From: Arcuatula senhousia
Lineage: Eukaryota > Mollusca > Bivalvia > Mytilida > Mytilidae
Assembly: GCA_963971305.1 (NCBI GenBank)
Contig: OZ020305.1
Location: 10,449,001-10,513,000, forward strand
DNA length: 64,000 nt
Direction of reading: 5' to 3'
This document shows, one piece after another, positions 1-14,900 of this stretch (positions are counted from its first letter, which is position 1; every line of letters starts with the position of its first letter). The notes under the pieces are model-generated. The model had not been told where the DNA came from. It did not search any database and saw only the letters and a list, made by a program, of their open reading frames with translations. The translations under genes and the position numbers were made by a program.

Positions 1-536
1 GTACAATGTCAAAAAACTTTAGAAATAACGAGAAATTATTTCACAATATGCACCATGAAATCAAAGATTTTCGTGTTTGCTTTGTATGTATAGTTCAAAG
101 TGCCAAACCCACTATATAATGATTTGTTTGTTACAAAGGGAACCCTCAACAGAGATAAAAGATTATATGCCTAGCTCTTTTAAGCACACCTGAACCGAAG
201 GGCCAGGTTAGCTATTGTTATCACGTGTCTCCCGTTGTCAAAACGTCCGTATATTTTAACAAAATTCTACAAACAATCGAAGTTGTTATACATGTTATAC
301 GTCTCCTTATAAGAGTTATTTTCCATTAATTGTCAACCATTTTCCCTAATCCCTCTTTCCCCATTTTCGATCAGAACAAACAATAAAAAAAACCGCTTTT
401 TTCAAAGGTTCGTGAATTTCTATACTTTATCTGTAGAGTGTTTTTTACTCTAACCAAGCTTCACATATCATACTAGATAGCTCTTGAAATCATGTTAGAG
501 ATTGAATCTAGTTAATTAGTTTTATTATAACAATAC
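1..536. other. Gene A intron 12 (partial)
   Basis: AT-rich DNA to the left of exon 12. The exons expected next (GAFWGL and beyond) are not present. I see no gene or clear repeat. Confidence 0.6.
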
Positions 537-705
537 CTGTTCTGAAGTTCTTGCCCATGCTATACCAAGAATGAATATAATGCACCACTGAGGCACCAGA
601 TAGGACTGTACGGCCTGTAAATAGTTCCACAGTTGTCCTCCTTGCGCCTCCTTCAGTATAGGAATCCATGCAATACTGATACACATAATTATACCAATGA
701 ACACC
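537..705 (-). CDS. Gene A exon 12
   Basis: 169 bp, acceptor AAAG at 707-706, donor GT at 536-535. Encodes [13 protein letters not shown] and QLWNYLQAV, then a helix ending ARTSEQ. The Q in NYLQ aligns with sugar-contacting Gln457 of human SGLT1 by family knowledge. It ends in phase 0, so the next exon should start GAFWGL, as gene B exon 13 does. Confidence 0.9.
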
Positions 706-3700
706 CTTTAAAAAGAAAAGTTATATTAACCGTTTTTATACCCGTTTTGGTATTTGTATTTTATAATCTAGTGGTATTCATACATATTTTTGAGTAGTGC
801 TTTATGAAACAAACTTGTGACCTAGTGGGTTTGCAAGAAATTAATAGCGTCTCCTGGAATTGGTATGCTTTGAAAGAATAAAAGTGGAAGTGATTTAAGA
901 ACCACAATAAGGTGAATCCAAATTCTACCATGTAAAACAATCGGTAGCCTTGTATGTAGACCATTGGTCACTCCTGCTAAAAGACCCTTTTTGACAAACA
1001 TTTTTTCTACCGTTAGTTTTTGTAACTGATTCTCAGGAAATAATAATTCATTTAAAAAATAATATTTCTACATATTCCTATAATTAAAAAAACCTTCCAT
1101 TCATTCTGCTTACTTTTCAAAGCACTAGATCTTGCTGTTTTGCTTTGTCTTTTGTTTTATTAACAACGTATTATGACTCTTTAGAGTATTTGGTGTTTTC
1201 TACCTGGATTAAAATTTCAAGCATGTTCTCATTTAATGTTCAACATTGGAACATTAAGACAAAGCGTGAAACGTCCAACGCCCTGAACGTTACGCAGTAC
1301 TACATAACAAAATATTTTTGTTATATATATTACGTTTTTTGTTAAAAATACTACCTGCTAACTATCATTAGTTCCCGTCGTGATGCCACAGGTCGAAACT
1401 TGATGTATAAATCTAACGTGAACACAGTACTGGCACTGTTAAAGATTGATGTCAGTGTGCTCATCAGAGCTGATAACATCACAGCAAGAAGAAGCCCTCG
1501 AACACCTTAAGATAAAAAGTATGTCTAACAGTTCTAGTTTCACTTCACCTCTTTAACAGCTTCAAGTCACTGTGTCTTTTATCTTGTACATGTAAACATG
1601 GAAACAATGACACGTTATATGTAATTATTGACGGAAAAATTGTAATGTTTATTTTGTGTGAAACGAAAATTAACCATACATGTTTAAGATCTTACTGTGA
1701 CAATATTTAAGCGCCGTTCTATTGCTTAACCTTTTCTTCATGAAAATCCAACAAGTGGATGAGGAGGAGTTGCGATGCAAAGACATGAGGACAGACGCAA
1801 TTACAGACTCTCCTATAAACCGTCCAAACTTTGCTTGTTAGGGGTATAATTCATATCCCCATAATAGTCGTAGAACTAGCTGTGTGAAAATAAATATGTA
1901 TACAATAAACATACCTGTAGGTAGGATTCTAAGAACTAACAATGGATAAGCTATATTACTACATCCATTCGCATCACCACATACTCTTTGACAAATCTCA
2001 GGATCCACGCAGCCAACTTCATCTGAAAGAAGTCGAAGCATATATTATACAATAGAAAAATAAAAACTTTTTAATTGTTTTAAAAATTAATTAACATGAA
2101 GATTTGAAAACTAAGATTTTGAACGTTATTGTTTGACGGCATGACACAGAAAAGTTTGTACAAGAGACGGGGTGGAGAATGATCTACGACTGATCTTCTA
2201 CTTGAATTTTACCAATTCAACTACATTCGCTAGCAAACTATTTTAAACAAGTATTATCTGTTTAGTGTAGCAGTACACAGCTCACAGTAATAAAAGGCTG
2301 AAAAGATCTTGAACATTTCTGAGGTAAATAGCAAGAACGGAAGAACTTAATCTTGGCTAACAATTTGGGAGAATATCATGTAATGTGACTAACGAACTAT
2401 AATGTTGTTATTGCATACTACTTTTTTCTCTTTATCAAATTTAATCACCAACGGTGCTTGATCTAGTGCAACCTATCATTAGAAACTAGTTTATTGTGTC
2501 ATACTAATTCGGACTAGTTCATGACCGAGTTGCACTAAAATACAAATAACTTAAGTTGTATAGATAAAAAAGGAATGAGGATACCATTGCCAGTTTGATA
2601 TATATACATTACATGCACAATGGTAGATAACACAAGTATTTTCAATATCTACTTTGAATCCTTTAACATGCTATTGAACTGTTTTGATGGTTCATGTAGC
2701 AAAGCAATTTTGTACTCATAATTTGTCAAACAGTTTATAACATCAATATAAAACTTTAAAAAAAATTTAATATGACGATAAAGATGTACTCGGCTTGGTT
2801 GATTCAAAACTTAGAATAAGTATTGCAATCGAAAACTTAGGACATCAGTATACAATTTTTAAAAATACAATATAACGATACAGATGCACTCGGTTTGGTT
2901 GATACAAAACTAAGAATAAATATTGCAATCGAAAACTCAGGACAAAATTCCCCAACATTCATGCAATAAGCCTTAAACATACAAGAGAGAAAATTATGAT
3001 ATGTGAAATAATTGTACGCGACACAGCTCACATAACAAGCGCTAAATAAAAAAAAACACCATGGAAAACCGCAAGCAGCCTCTAATGCTGCTCACCATTC
3101 TGCAATCGGCCCATGGTCTAGATAAAGTGCATATTATTTACATCCAGTCCAAAAATAGTAAAAGATAGACCCCTTCGTTAACAAGGTAAAAGAAAGCATC
3201 AAAAACACAAGCTTTGCCAAAGATTCCTGGCTTAGGACAGGCACATATAAATGTGACAGGGTTAACTATTTATTTGGGCCCAACCCTTATAAAAATAAGA
3301 GTCAAGTTGTATTAGTTGTTACTACTAGTACTAGTTGTTACTTCACACTCTGGAAGAATTCTATGATAACTTCACATGCAGCGTAATAGATGACAACAAA
3401 ATGAGTGAATGGTTCAACATCACCATATGAATCAAGCAACGATGCAGCATGCAAACCATGCTATTCATTGTAGCAATTGATTGGGTCACGAGGAAGATCA
3501 CAGGGAACAAAAAGGAATACGATGGACAATGGCTTCCATGTAAGAAGATCTTGGATTTGCCAATGATATTGTTTTACTATCAAGCAATTCAGACAACTTC
3601 CAAACGAAAACTGAAGACTTGCTAGTATCCCAAAACACGTGTATCTTAAGCAATTTGGAGTTAAAATAAATAAATAAAAAACTAAGACTATGCAAGAAAT

Positions 3701-6700
3701 CCATTACCACCAATAATAACACTGGTAAACGAAAACGAACCACTTCAAGAAGTTGATGATTTCACCTTTTTAGTAAGCATAATAGGCAAGAATGCAACAA
3801 TGCAACATCATAAGACATCAGTAATAGACTGCAGAATGCAAAAAGATCTTTCCACAAATTGGATAAAATATGGAAGAGCAGCAATATATCAGTCTTAAAA
3901 TCAAGATCAAGATCAATACCAGCAATGTTTTTTCCATTCTACTCTATGGAACTGAGTGCTGGTGAGCTACCCAGAAAGATAACCAGAGACTCTCAGCTTT
4001 CTACACTAAATGCCTGAGGAAAAAAATGCAATCGAAAATACAACAAAGTTCCAAACAACAAATTTTGCTACATCTTACGCGAGTTTCGTCTAACCAAGAC
4101 TCATCAGAGGCCCTCTACCAAAATATACTGGCCAAGAAAAAACACAAATAAAGAACTATATAATTAATGGGTAAAATACATCATAGACTTTAGTAGGCTA
4201 AGAAGACTAAAAGAAGAAACTAGAAGATGGTTCGGGAAGATTCCCAATGAACATTGCAAGAGTCTCTTCAAAATGGACACCAACTGATGGAAAAGGCAGT
4301 AAAAAAAGACCAAGGGAGACACGGCAAAAACAGTCACCGGCGAGTTCAAGAGTTGAAAGACGTTGGGCGGAATGGAAAAGATTACCAATGACCGAGGTAA
4401 ATGGAGATCTTTTGTAACAGATTACAGCCTTATGCGCCTCCATTCGCGAAGAGGATGGGTAAGTATAATTGTTATTACCTGGGTATAAAACTCTGCTGAT
4501 CATACCGGGAAGAATTACAATAAAGAATGGGAGGATTTTAAGGTATCCAGCAAACAGGATCCCTCCCTTGACATGAGAATGTGTTTTAGCAGCAAGAAGT
4601 CTTTGGATCGTCACCTTAAATAAAAAAAGAAGAAAACTTAGCAATTATTCATATGCATGTGTGAGTGATAAATGTGTCCGTGTAAAATTTGTCCGGGTGA
4701 ACACATTTTCCTGGTAAACTTTGTCCATGGTACAATATTTTACTAGTAAAATGTGTCTTACATTAGTGAAATTTGTCCATGGACATATTTTCCTAGTTGT
4801 ATTATGTACTCGGACACATTTTCCTAGTAAAATCATGTATTCCGTTATATTTAGGTAACCAAATTGTATTTTTAAAATTAATAAATTAAATGAATGCTAT
4901 AAGCAATTCAAATTGTTAAATTTTTCATAGTTTAAAAAATAATTAGGTCCAATTTAAAGATTTATAAAATTGCTGGACATATTTTCCTAGTAAAATGATG
5001 TTTTCAACTGTTTTGGATTTTGACCTTCCAATGTTTTGGTTTAAATGCTACTGATGAGAGGTTACTCCTTGAAATATCGATATATAGCATATCCAAATTA
5101 ACCGTCTATACCCGCTTTTTGGTATTTGTAATCAGACACATTTTCTAGTAAAACAAGTAATACTGTGAGCGAGCTCACAAAAGGATACCCCCCGCTTCAT
5201 ATTGGACTCTGTACTGTAAAAAAAATCTCAAGTCCAGTTATCTCCCCTCAATAATAACCATATACAAATTCTTCACGCACATCTTAATATGATGTACTTC
5301 TTTCATGTAAAGTTTCCTCAAAATCCATCAAGCAGTTTAGGAGGAGTTGCGCATGCGCTTACAAGGTCTCCCATTGAATAATGTTTTAAAAAGTCTAAGT
5401 CCAGTTATCTCCCCTGAATGATGTCTGATTGCAATGAAAATTCCTCATGCACATCTACATATGATGTACTTCTTTTATGTAAAGTTTCATCAAAATCCAT
5501 CAAGCGGTTTAGGAGGAGTTGCGCTATAGGGTCTCCCATTGAATAATGTATTTAAAAAGTCCAAGTCCAATTATCTCCCCTGAATGATGTTCGATTGCAA
5601 TGAAAATTCTTCATGCAGATCTACATATGATGTACTTCCTTCATGTAAATTTTCATCAAAATCCTTCCAGCAGTTTAGGAGGAGTTGCGCTTACAAGGTC
5701 TTCCATTGAATAATGTATTTTAAAAAGTCTAAGTCCAATTATTTCCCCTGAATGATGTCCGATTGCGATGAAAATTCTTCATGCACATCTACATATAATG
5801 TACTTCCTTCATGTATAGTTTCATCAAAATCCATCAAGCGGTTTAGGAGGAGTTGCGCTTACGAGGTCTCCCATTGAATAATGTATTTTAAAAAGTCTAA
5901 GTCCAATTATCTCCCCTGAATGATGTCCGATTGCAATGAAAATTCTTCATGCACATCTACATATGATGTACTTCCTTCATGTAAAGTTTCATCAAAATCC
6001 TCCCTGCGGTTTAGGAGAAGAAGCGCTTACGAGCTACGTGGACAGACGGACGGACGGACAGACGGACAGACAGACAGACAGACAGGGTGTTTCCTATATA
6101 CCCCCCAAACTTTGTTTGCGGGGGGTATAAAAATAATTTGGTCGATATCTTACTAAAAAGGAACGAATAATATGAATTAGTAAAATTGAGGGACATAATT
6201 ATAGAAAAATATAAAATATTAAGGATAGAACTGAAGAAAACAAAGAAGGGTAAACATTCAGACATTTCAAGTAAGAGACGATTTTTTGAAATTCTTTGAC
6301 TAAAAGCAATGTCAGACATTTAAACCTTGAAAAATCAATGACATTTTGCAATACAAAAGAGGGTATGTGTCATTTTCAATAGAAAATTATAATCAAACTA
6401 GGATATTGTAATCAGACATTATTAAATAGGAATCATCAGAATTTTTATTAAAAAATATTCTTTACTTTGAAAAAATGGTAAAACATTTTACTAGGAAAAT
6501 GGCAAAGAAGTTTATATGTGGATTAATAAGACATTTTTATTAGGAAAAAAAATTGTCGGATAGTGTTAAAAATACTGGAATAAACAATGTCTGACAGTTT
6601 TAACTAACAAAAAATGGCGGACAGTTGTACTTGGAAAACATTGTAGGACATTTTTCACTAGGAAAATAATATCGGACAATTTTTAGTAGGAAAAAAAATG

Positions 6701-8860
6701 TTGGACAGTGTATTATACTAGGAAAAAAATTATCTGACATTTTTACTAGGAACAAAAATTTGGACAGTTTTTACCAGGAAAAATGACAGACAGTGTTTTC
6801 TAGGAAAAAAAAATGTCGGATAGTGTTTACTGGAAAAAATAATGTCGGACAGTTTTAACCAGAGAAAATTGGCGGACAGTAGTAATTGGAAGACATTGGA
6901 GGACATTTTTTACTAGGAAAAAAAATGTTTAGACATTTTTAGCAGGAAAAAATGACGGACAGTGTTTACTGGGAAAATAATTGTCAGACAGTTTTCATTA
7001 AGAAAAAATGGCGGACAGATATTACTAAGAAGAAATGGCCGACAAATTTTCCCTACAAAAGTCTTGGCGGACACAATTTACTAAGATAAGACATAAATTC
7101 CTAGTAAATTTTGTCTGGTCAAACATTTTACTAGGGAAATATGTCTGACAAACACATTTTCCTAGGAAAATTTGTCCAGCGGACATATTTTACTAACGGA
7201 CCAAATTTACTGTTACACATTCCTACTGCAGGTACTTAATTATTTAAAAGCCACAAAAAGCTTAAATATAATTGTTAATTTACTTTAACCGTTGAAGTTC
7301 ATTTTTCAACTTCTTTAACACAACAAAATAATCTTTAAAAGCTTAAGCCTAGTAATCAAAGCATCAATTCGCGCTAAAACGAACATGAATTCAGGTCACC
7401 AAGGAATGTATATAGCAAGCAACTGCTCCTTTGCTAGTAGGGGATGATGTTCAGTAGGGGATTGGATAACTTAACTTATCTTTATGGAAACATCTGTTGT
7501 CATTCTACATATAAAAAGTCTGTATTAGTTTGACAAAATAGCTATGGGCCTGAATGTGTTTATAACCTACTTAAGAAAAATATGGTCTAAAACATAAGTA
7601 AAAGAGCGATAAATTCACTTCGGCGCCTACTGGCCTCGTTGAAGGCTGCTGGCGGTTGTCCATTGTGTTTTGTTCTGAATTGCCGCTTGATTGTGGGCTG
7701 TGTCGCGTACTCTTATTCCACATCTCATTATTTCTATTGTATATGCTTCATAACTGCAGCTAAAACAAAAGAAACATTTTTAAACTAACCTGATCTGTAC
7801 ACCAAGCAAATATAGCCATCGGTGTTAGTCCAAAGATAACACCCGGCCATGGGATGTCACCGGTCACCGGATCTCTAAATATCTCAAACGAGTCGGCCCT
7901 AGGATACCCAGCCGTTACATTGCCACAGGTTGATACGTTTGGTATTGCTTCAAAGTATTTTTCCTGAAGTCCTTCATAACCACCAACTCTTGTAAAGGCT
8001 GTAAATTATATGGAAGTTTTTATTTTCCAAAATCAGTAGTCATCAAGTACCTATCAAAGACTCAGAGCAAGAAGAATCTTCCAAGGTTGACATAGAATAT
8101 ATATTATTAAAATATAAAAATAGAAACAAACCCAATTATTGATGAAAAATTTAAAAAACAAAGAGCTGTTTCTATTTTGAATATAAATGTTGATAAAAAG
8201 ATTAACCTGGACGTTAGCCACATTGTGCTTAGTAGTAATACATGTATGTGTGTTTGAAACATAAGAATTATATATTTTCTTAGAAATGGTATAAAGTTCA
8301 ACAATCTTCCATTTCCTGAAAAGTACTTCTGATGAATTGTACTTATTCATCCCATTGAGAATCATAAAAGTATACATTTAGCTTTTTTTATAATGGCTGT
8401 TTTATATTACTCTATTTTTTTTCACAAGGTTGGGCGGAGCTTAAATTTCTGAGTGTTTTAGGTTAGATTTAAACGAAGAATTACGAAATAATTGACCCGT
8501 GACCAACCCGGTAAATAAAATAGAGTAATATATAATGTATCAACTACGTTCATTCCGCACCCTATAATAATCTGTAAAACGCTATTTGCAATACATTATT
8601 TATGACTGGAGTTCGCGTTGTTGATTGATATTCAGTATTTTGTGTTTCCATGTTTTACATGTTGTCTGTTTTTGTCCCGCTCTTGTTGGTATTTACTGGT
8701 TTCGGACTTTTGACATTCGGATACCCCATTGGTACCTCTGCTTCTTATGTTAAACTAGCTGCATGTCACACAAGGAGAATTAAATGCAAAGCGAAAAAAA
8801 CCCAAAACAATTAGAACAAGAAGAAAAAACAAAAACAAAAGCAAGATCAGCCTAAAAACT

Positions 8861-8953
<93 letters not shown>

Positions 8954-11900
8954 GTATCATCATCATCATTATCATCATCATCATCATCTTTTCAAACAAT
9001 TAATACTCGTCTTTTTAAACCTTTGATACTCGTCACATTGAAGTTAAAACGATGGAGGATAAACGCACATTTCCCATTGTTATAATCCGACGAATTAATT
9101 TATTTGTACGTATTCCCGAAGTAGGAGAAAAAAGAGCAAAAAGAATCTTACAAGTCATGACATAGAAAATATATAAAAAGAAACAATCGCATTCATTGAC
9201 GAAACAGACATATATGTAAAAACAAACAACTGTTTCCATTTAAAATATTTAGTGTTGATAATGAAATAGAAGTCACTTTTGTAGAATTATTCTGAATGTT
9301 CTTATTACATTTAATAGAAAAAAAATATGTCTGTTTGAATCGTAAGGAATATTTTTTCATCAAAAAATGGTATAAAGTGCAACATAAAATTGTGGGGTTA
9401 ATTTCCAATATCTCATAGAAAACATTTCTGAGAGAGTTCTATTTATTTATCACATTAAAAGTAATAACATTTATATATAGATTTTAATGTCCGTTTTATA
9501 GATAATGTACCATCTACATTCATTCCACATCCCATAACGTTCTGTAAAACGCGTTATTTGCAATAACTAATTTATGTGTAATAAGCTGCATGTCACAAAA
9601 TGAGAACTTAATGCAAAGGGAAAAAAACAAGGAGAACTAAAAGAAAAAAGTATAAGAAACCAAACCCAACCCCATCGTCTCTCTTTTTACGTGAGTTTAA
9701 AACGACGGAGGATGAACGCAGAAAGTCCCCATTCTCATTATCTGATGGATTCATTTGTGTGCACGTAGGCCCAAATTGTGAAGAAGGGAAAAAGTTAAGT
9801 TATCGGTAGTACGTCATAAATAGCTGAATTTACCGTTTATCGTCATGTACAACGATCCTATTAGCATGATAACTGTCTGGACTGTATCTGCCCAAATTAC
9901 TGCTGAAAGTCCACCTATTAATACGGAAAAAGCTTACATAAACGATACGTTACGCTTTATATTAGACTTTAAATGTTAAAACATAAAGTCTAAACATTTC
10001 CCCTGAATGAAACTCTAGAGCATTGAAATTTTTCATGCACATCCACATATGATGTACTTCCTTCCTGTATGGATTAATCTAAATCCATGAATTTGTTAAG
10101 GAAGAGTTGTGCTTAAGAGATATGTAGGTGAACAGACTCACAAACGGACATTGGGATTCGTATAAACTCCAAATTTTGTTTGAAGGATTATTATTAAACG
10201 ACCATGCCGTACAAAAAGGTTTTTATAAAATATTCAAAGGATTTAAATCAAAATTTGATGTGTAGATATGCATATTATTTAATGGTACTAAATCATAGTG
10301 AAATTTTAGATATGTACATCTTACAATTCTGGAGTTAAATGAGTCCACAAACAATTATGTACAGACAGACAGACAAAGTATAAACTATGAGATGAGAGAA
10401 GTAGAGGTACCAATGGGGTAACTGTCTTTTGAATTAATATTTGTTTTGTCTTATTTGTTTTGTCTTTTTAATGACTGAAATATCATAATTTTTCCATAAA
10501 ACAAACAACAATCAATCAGTCTGAACAGTATGTTTAGTGCTTCCTTACCTAAAATAGTGTAGATGGAGGTGACAACAATAACAATTGTAATTGAAGAATA
10601 CATGTCCCAACCTACACTCTGCTCTATAAATACAGCTCCGGCGAATATGGCAACCTGAATAACAGAAATGAGGAATAAAAAAGATCCAGATTAGATATTA
10701 CAACCTACACTTTGTTCTACAAATACAGTGTAGATGGAGGTGACAACAATAACAATTGTAATTGAAGAATACATGTCCCAACCTACACTCTGCTCTATAA
10801 ATACAGCTCCGGCGAATATGGCAACCTGAATAACAGAAATGAGGAATAAAAAAGATCCAGATTAGATATTACAACCTACACTTTGTTCTACAAATACAGT
10901 GTAGATGGAGGTGACAACAATAACAATTGTAATTGAAGAATACATGTCCCAACCTACACTCTGCTCTATAAATACAGCTCCGGCGAATAAAGCAACCTGA
11001 ATAACAGAAATAAAGAATAAAAAAGACCCAGATTAGATATTTGTTCCACAAATACAGCTCTAGCTAAAAAAGCAGCCTGAAAGACAGAATAAAAAAAAAT
11101 ATCAAGACAGTCAACTTTATGCACGTCCAGTAAAATGACTAAATGACCAATGAATTTCAAAGTAAATGTCTCCCCTTTATGGATGCTCGCTGGTTTAGTT
11201 TTGGTCTGTCATTGTTGGGGAATCCTAGGGTTTTTGCCATTGAAATAGGGTGACATTTTTTGCCAACGAAGCTCTATTTTCTTTTGACCAATTTCATTAA
11301 TATTTTATAAAGAAGTGATGAACAAAACTTATTCAAAGTCCATTTATTCTGCCATGAGTTTAAACAGTTAAATAACGCTTTTGCTTAATTTATAAAAGTC
11401 AGAGAAAGCCTTCTCTCGCAAACTTTTTAACGTCAATTATCATTGAAACGAGGTCACGAACATATCAAAGTGTTTTGCATATTTTATATTTTTACCTATT
11501 ATCTTTTAATTTAAGGGAACAATATTAAAACCCAATTATCTCAGTAGAAGAAGCGACATAAAATTTAAAACCTATTCATGTTCATAAAAGAAGCGACTAA
11601 GCTGGGTTAAACTTCATGTATAAACACAGCTATAGTGAACATAGCGACCGAAAGATATTAAGTAAAGACAGTGTAATACACATGATACATTCACTATGGT
11701 CTATAAATCATCTCTTGCAAAAATGAGACAGGTCACACAACCGCGTTATAAACGTAGTATTCCTCCTTCAAAATGATAAAAGTCGTCAAATAAGCTAATA
11801 GATCATAACACTGTTTCAGGTCAAATGAATTTCTATGTTTTATAAAAGTAAAAAGTCTTCTTTTTTATTTAAGCATATATACGGTACTTACCGACACATC

Positions 11901-14900
11901 TTTGAGAACGAATTTTAAAATACCAACACATGCCATTGTCATCCTCAAGCGTCTACCACCGAAGCGTTTCTTCAAGTATTCAGGCATCGTATAGCACTGC
12001 AAATTTTATAAATGAAGCTCATACATTGTATTTAGGACAAATGATCAATCCATTTTTTTTTTAAATTAAATTTTCAAAATAAATTAATATATTATATTTA
12101 AATGCTATGTTTCAAATCGGCTTTAAAAGTACCAATAATATTAAAAAGTTATTATAAGAGATGATGCTCAAACTATCATTGGAGGTCAAGTCTTATAACA
12201 ATAACCAGAATTGAGCAAAACTCATATAATGCATTTAGCCTGCTATTCAAGTCTTTTCCTTTATTTATTCATACTTCAGTTTCTTGTGTTTCAAAACTTA
12301 CCCCCGAAGCAGCATAAACAGGAATAAATATCCAGCCAAGCAACATGAAAATATAAACCGCCTGAAATAAAAAAAACTTAAACAGTGTTATATTTTTTAA
12401 TATGATAAAACGATCATTCAAATGAAATTTGCATGCCACTGTGCTTCACTCAATGTTTCATTTAAAGATAATAGAAAATAGATGAATTTCTTTAATAATT
12501 TCTATATTTATTCTTGAATCCCGAAAGTATTCATTTTATGTGCATGCAAGTGACTCATTAACCAGTATACACTCAAAAGTTAAAAATGGTACCCGGTCTG
12601 GGCGCCACAAAACTTAAAAAATCCTCAAGTTTGAGAATATTCTTATTTTCCATGGCAACTCCAATCATAACTTTCTAATTTGATGACGTCACAATGAGTT
12701 GAGGATATTAAGTATTTTTTCATGTTTTGTGGCGCCCAGGCCTGGTGATTAAAGTCAGTAATAGCTGCTTAATTTTACCCAAATCAAGTATTAGACAATT
12801 GGTGATACAATAAGACCTTGTAACGATAATGCATTCACACTATGATTTTTTTTACTTACATGCCACTCATACGCCACCACTCCTATCCCATTAGCTGCCG
12901 CCGATCCCGCCATTCCGATAAAAAAGTGACTCCCGACATTTGTGGCAAACATAGATGCACCAACCTACGAAATGTAAACAAAATTTTTCTGAAACATCTT
13001 AATTTTCATGTATCTAATATACATGTATTAAGATATCAAATTTAACTTCCATTTTACGTTTTTTTCTTAACAAAAATAAATTTTAAATGAACTCAAAGAC
13101 AAAGTATTTTTAACGATACATTTGTTGTTATCAATAAAAATATTGAAGGTTTCTATAGAGAAAAGAACATTTATTACTTTACATTATTCCTTGATTTAAA
13201 CTTCAACTTTGACGTCACTAGTAAAGACAAAAAAACTCTTGAATGGACATAATTTACTTGTCCAGTAGTGTAAAGATTTCACGTCCAATTTTAGAAGTTA
13301 ATCTTTAAAGCCGACGCAGTTGTGTCCAGTGTATGAACTCTTGATTTTAATGGAAACGATCTTGATTTTACTTTATTAACTGCAAGAAGAATACACTGAA
13401 TCTATACTTAATTTCTTAAAATACAAGACACTATGAGAATTCAGTAAATCTAGTTGATGTAAAGTACGTTTTGTCTGTTCCAGTTTTGAAATTGTCTTCT
13501 AGTGCGTAAAAGAAAACAAGTATAATCATATATTAATCTGATGTATATATACATACCGGCAGCCAAATCATATTTCTTCCCGCTAAAAAATAACCTTTGA
13601 CACTTCCGGTGTTCGTTTTGCATGATGACTGAAATGGAGGTAAATAGTACGGTTGAAGATCATGTGCAAAATACACTAGCTTGTAATGTTTAAACTTAGA
13701 AAACGCTACCCAGTAAAAACATGACCTTATCATTGAATAAAATGGTAGATATTTAACCACTTTCTAGTCTATGTACGGCTCAAACGACACATAGAAACAC
13801 AAAATGATGTGTAGCAGCGTCTAGAAATAAAAAATCGCCGTTCATTACCTCATCCAGTTTACAAGATAACTTTTCTTGTTTTCTGTATTCATTTTCTCTC
13901 CGTTCAAATTTTACCATAAATAAAGCATGAATAACCCTAAATAGCCTTTCATAAAACCGATTGTGAGTAGATTTAATAACACCAATAGTGAAATTATCTA
14001 ACACGTGGAGGCCAAATGACAGGGCATTGTTGATATTGGGCTAAATTTGGGTAAACTGAAAAACGCAAAGAAATGATCCGGCAAAACGGATCAAGTGTAC
14101 ACGTACAAAATAATAAAAGTTGATGCAAAAAGTATTTATCTAAACGCTGCTATTCCTTATGTAACAATTGAATGTGTAATTTAGGCTCAACATAGACTGA
14201 AAAAAGACGTAAAATATCAGCCATTTTCTGAAGTGAAAAGATGAACTTCAAACCGTTAATTAGTCGAAAACTGCTTCCCCGAGACCACTGTACAATTGAT
14301 TGCTGTGGAATAAATATTGTTAACAAGTTATTAGTAGTATAAACGACATATAAGCGAATAATTTATAAAAACATAACCACGCCAACAAAAGTTTAGAATT
14401 ATTTGTTTAATTGAAATATTTCTGTCGATTATTTCAACGTTTATTTTCTTTCGTTTTTCTGACTATTTAAAACCTATGATTATATGGCTTAAAAAATCAG
14501 ACTGAGAACACACCCATTGGCATAAGAATTAGGAGAATATTCTTAACCCAGAGTTATCGCAAATAACATGAATAATATAATATGTAAACTAAGCTATGTA
14601 AATAGCTAAGCATGAACCCTAACCCATAATCTTTTATTGTCTCAATTACAAGTAAAAAACAGGTTTTTAAGATAAATACAACAAATTAATATTTTACAAA
14701 ATTATTGAATCTTTCAATATAAGCAAGTGCCAGGAAAATATGTAATTGTCTTGGAGAGATTAAAAGAATACAAATAATGAGTTCTAAAAACATGTCAGAT
14801 TCCATCGCAACTAATCTGATATTGTGCAATACAGACTAACAAAATTGTTGTTATGTAAGTATATTTTATATAATAGAAATAATAATATCAATTACTCAGA

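Noticed and set aside
4207..4644. 145-codon open frame on the minus strand
   Set aside because: Only its first part is real (gene A exon 9). The rest reads antisense through the LINE remnant past a good splice donor.
8865..8992. Possible homopolymer-rich coding stretch (ATC/TCA/CAT repeats)
   Set aside because: It is an intronic microsatellite with no splice sites joining it to the transporter frame.
10869..11160. Two overlapping 60-64 codon open frames in the exon-6 array
   Set aside because: They run in other frames or mix intron and exon-copy sequence. The exon copies themselves are described as a repeat.
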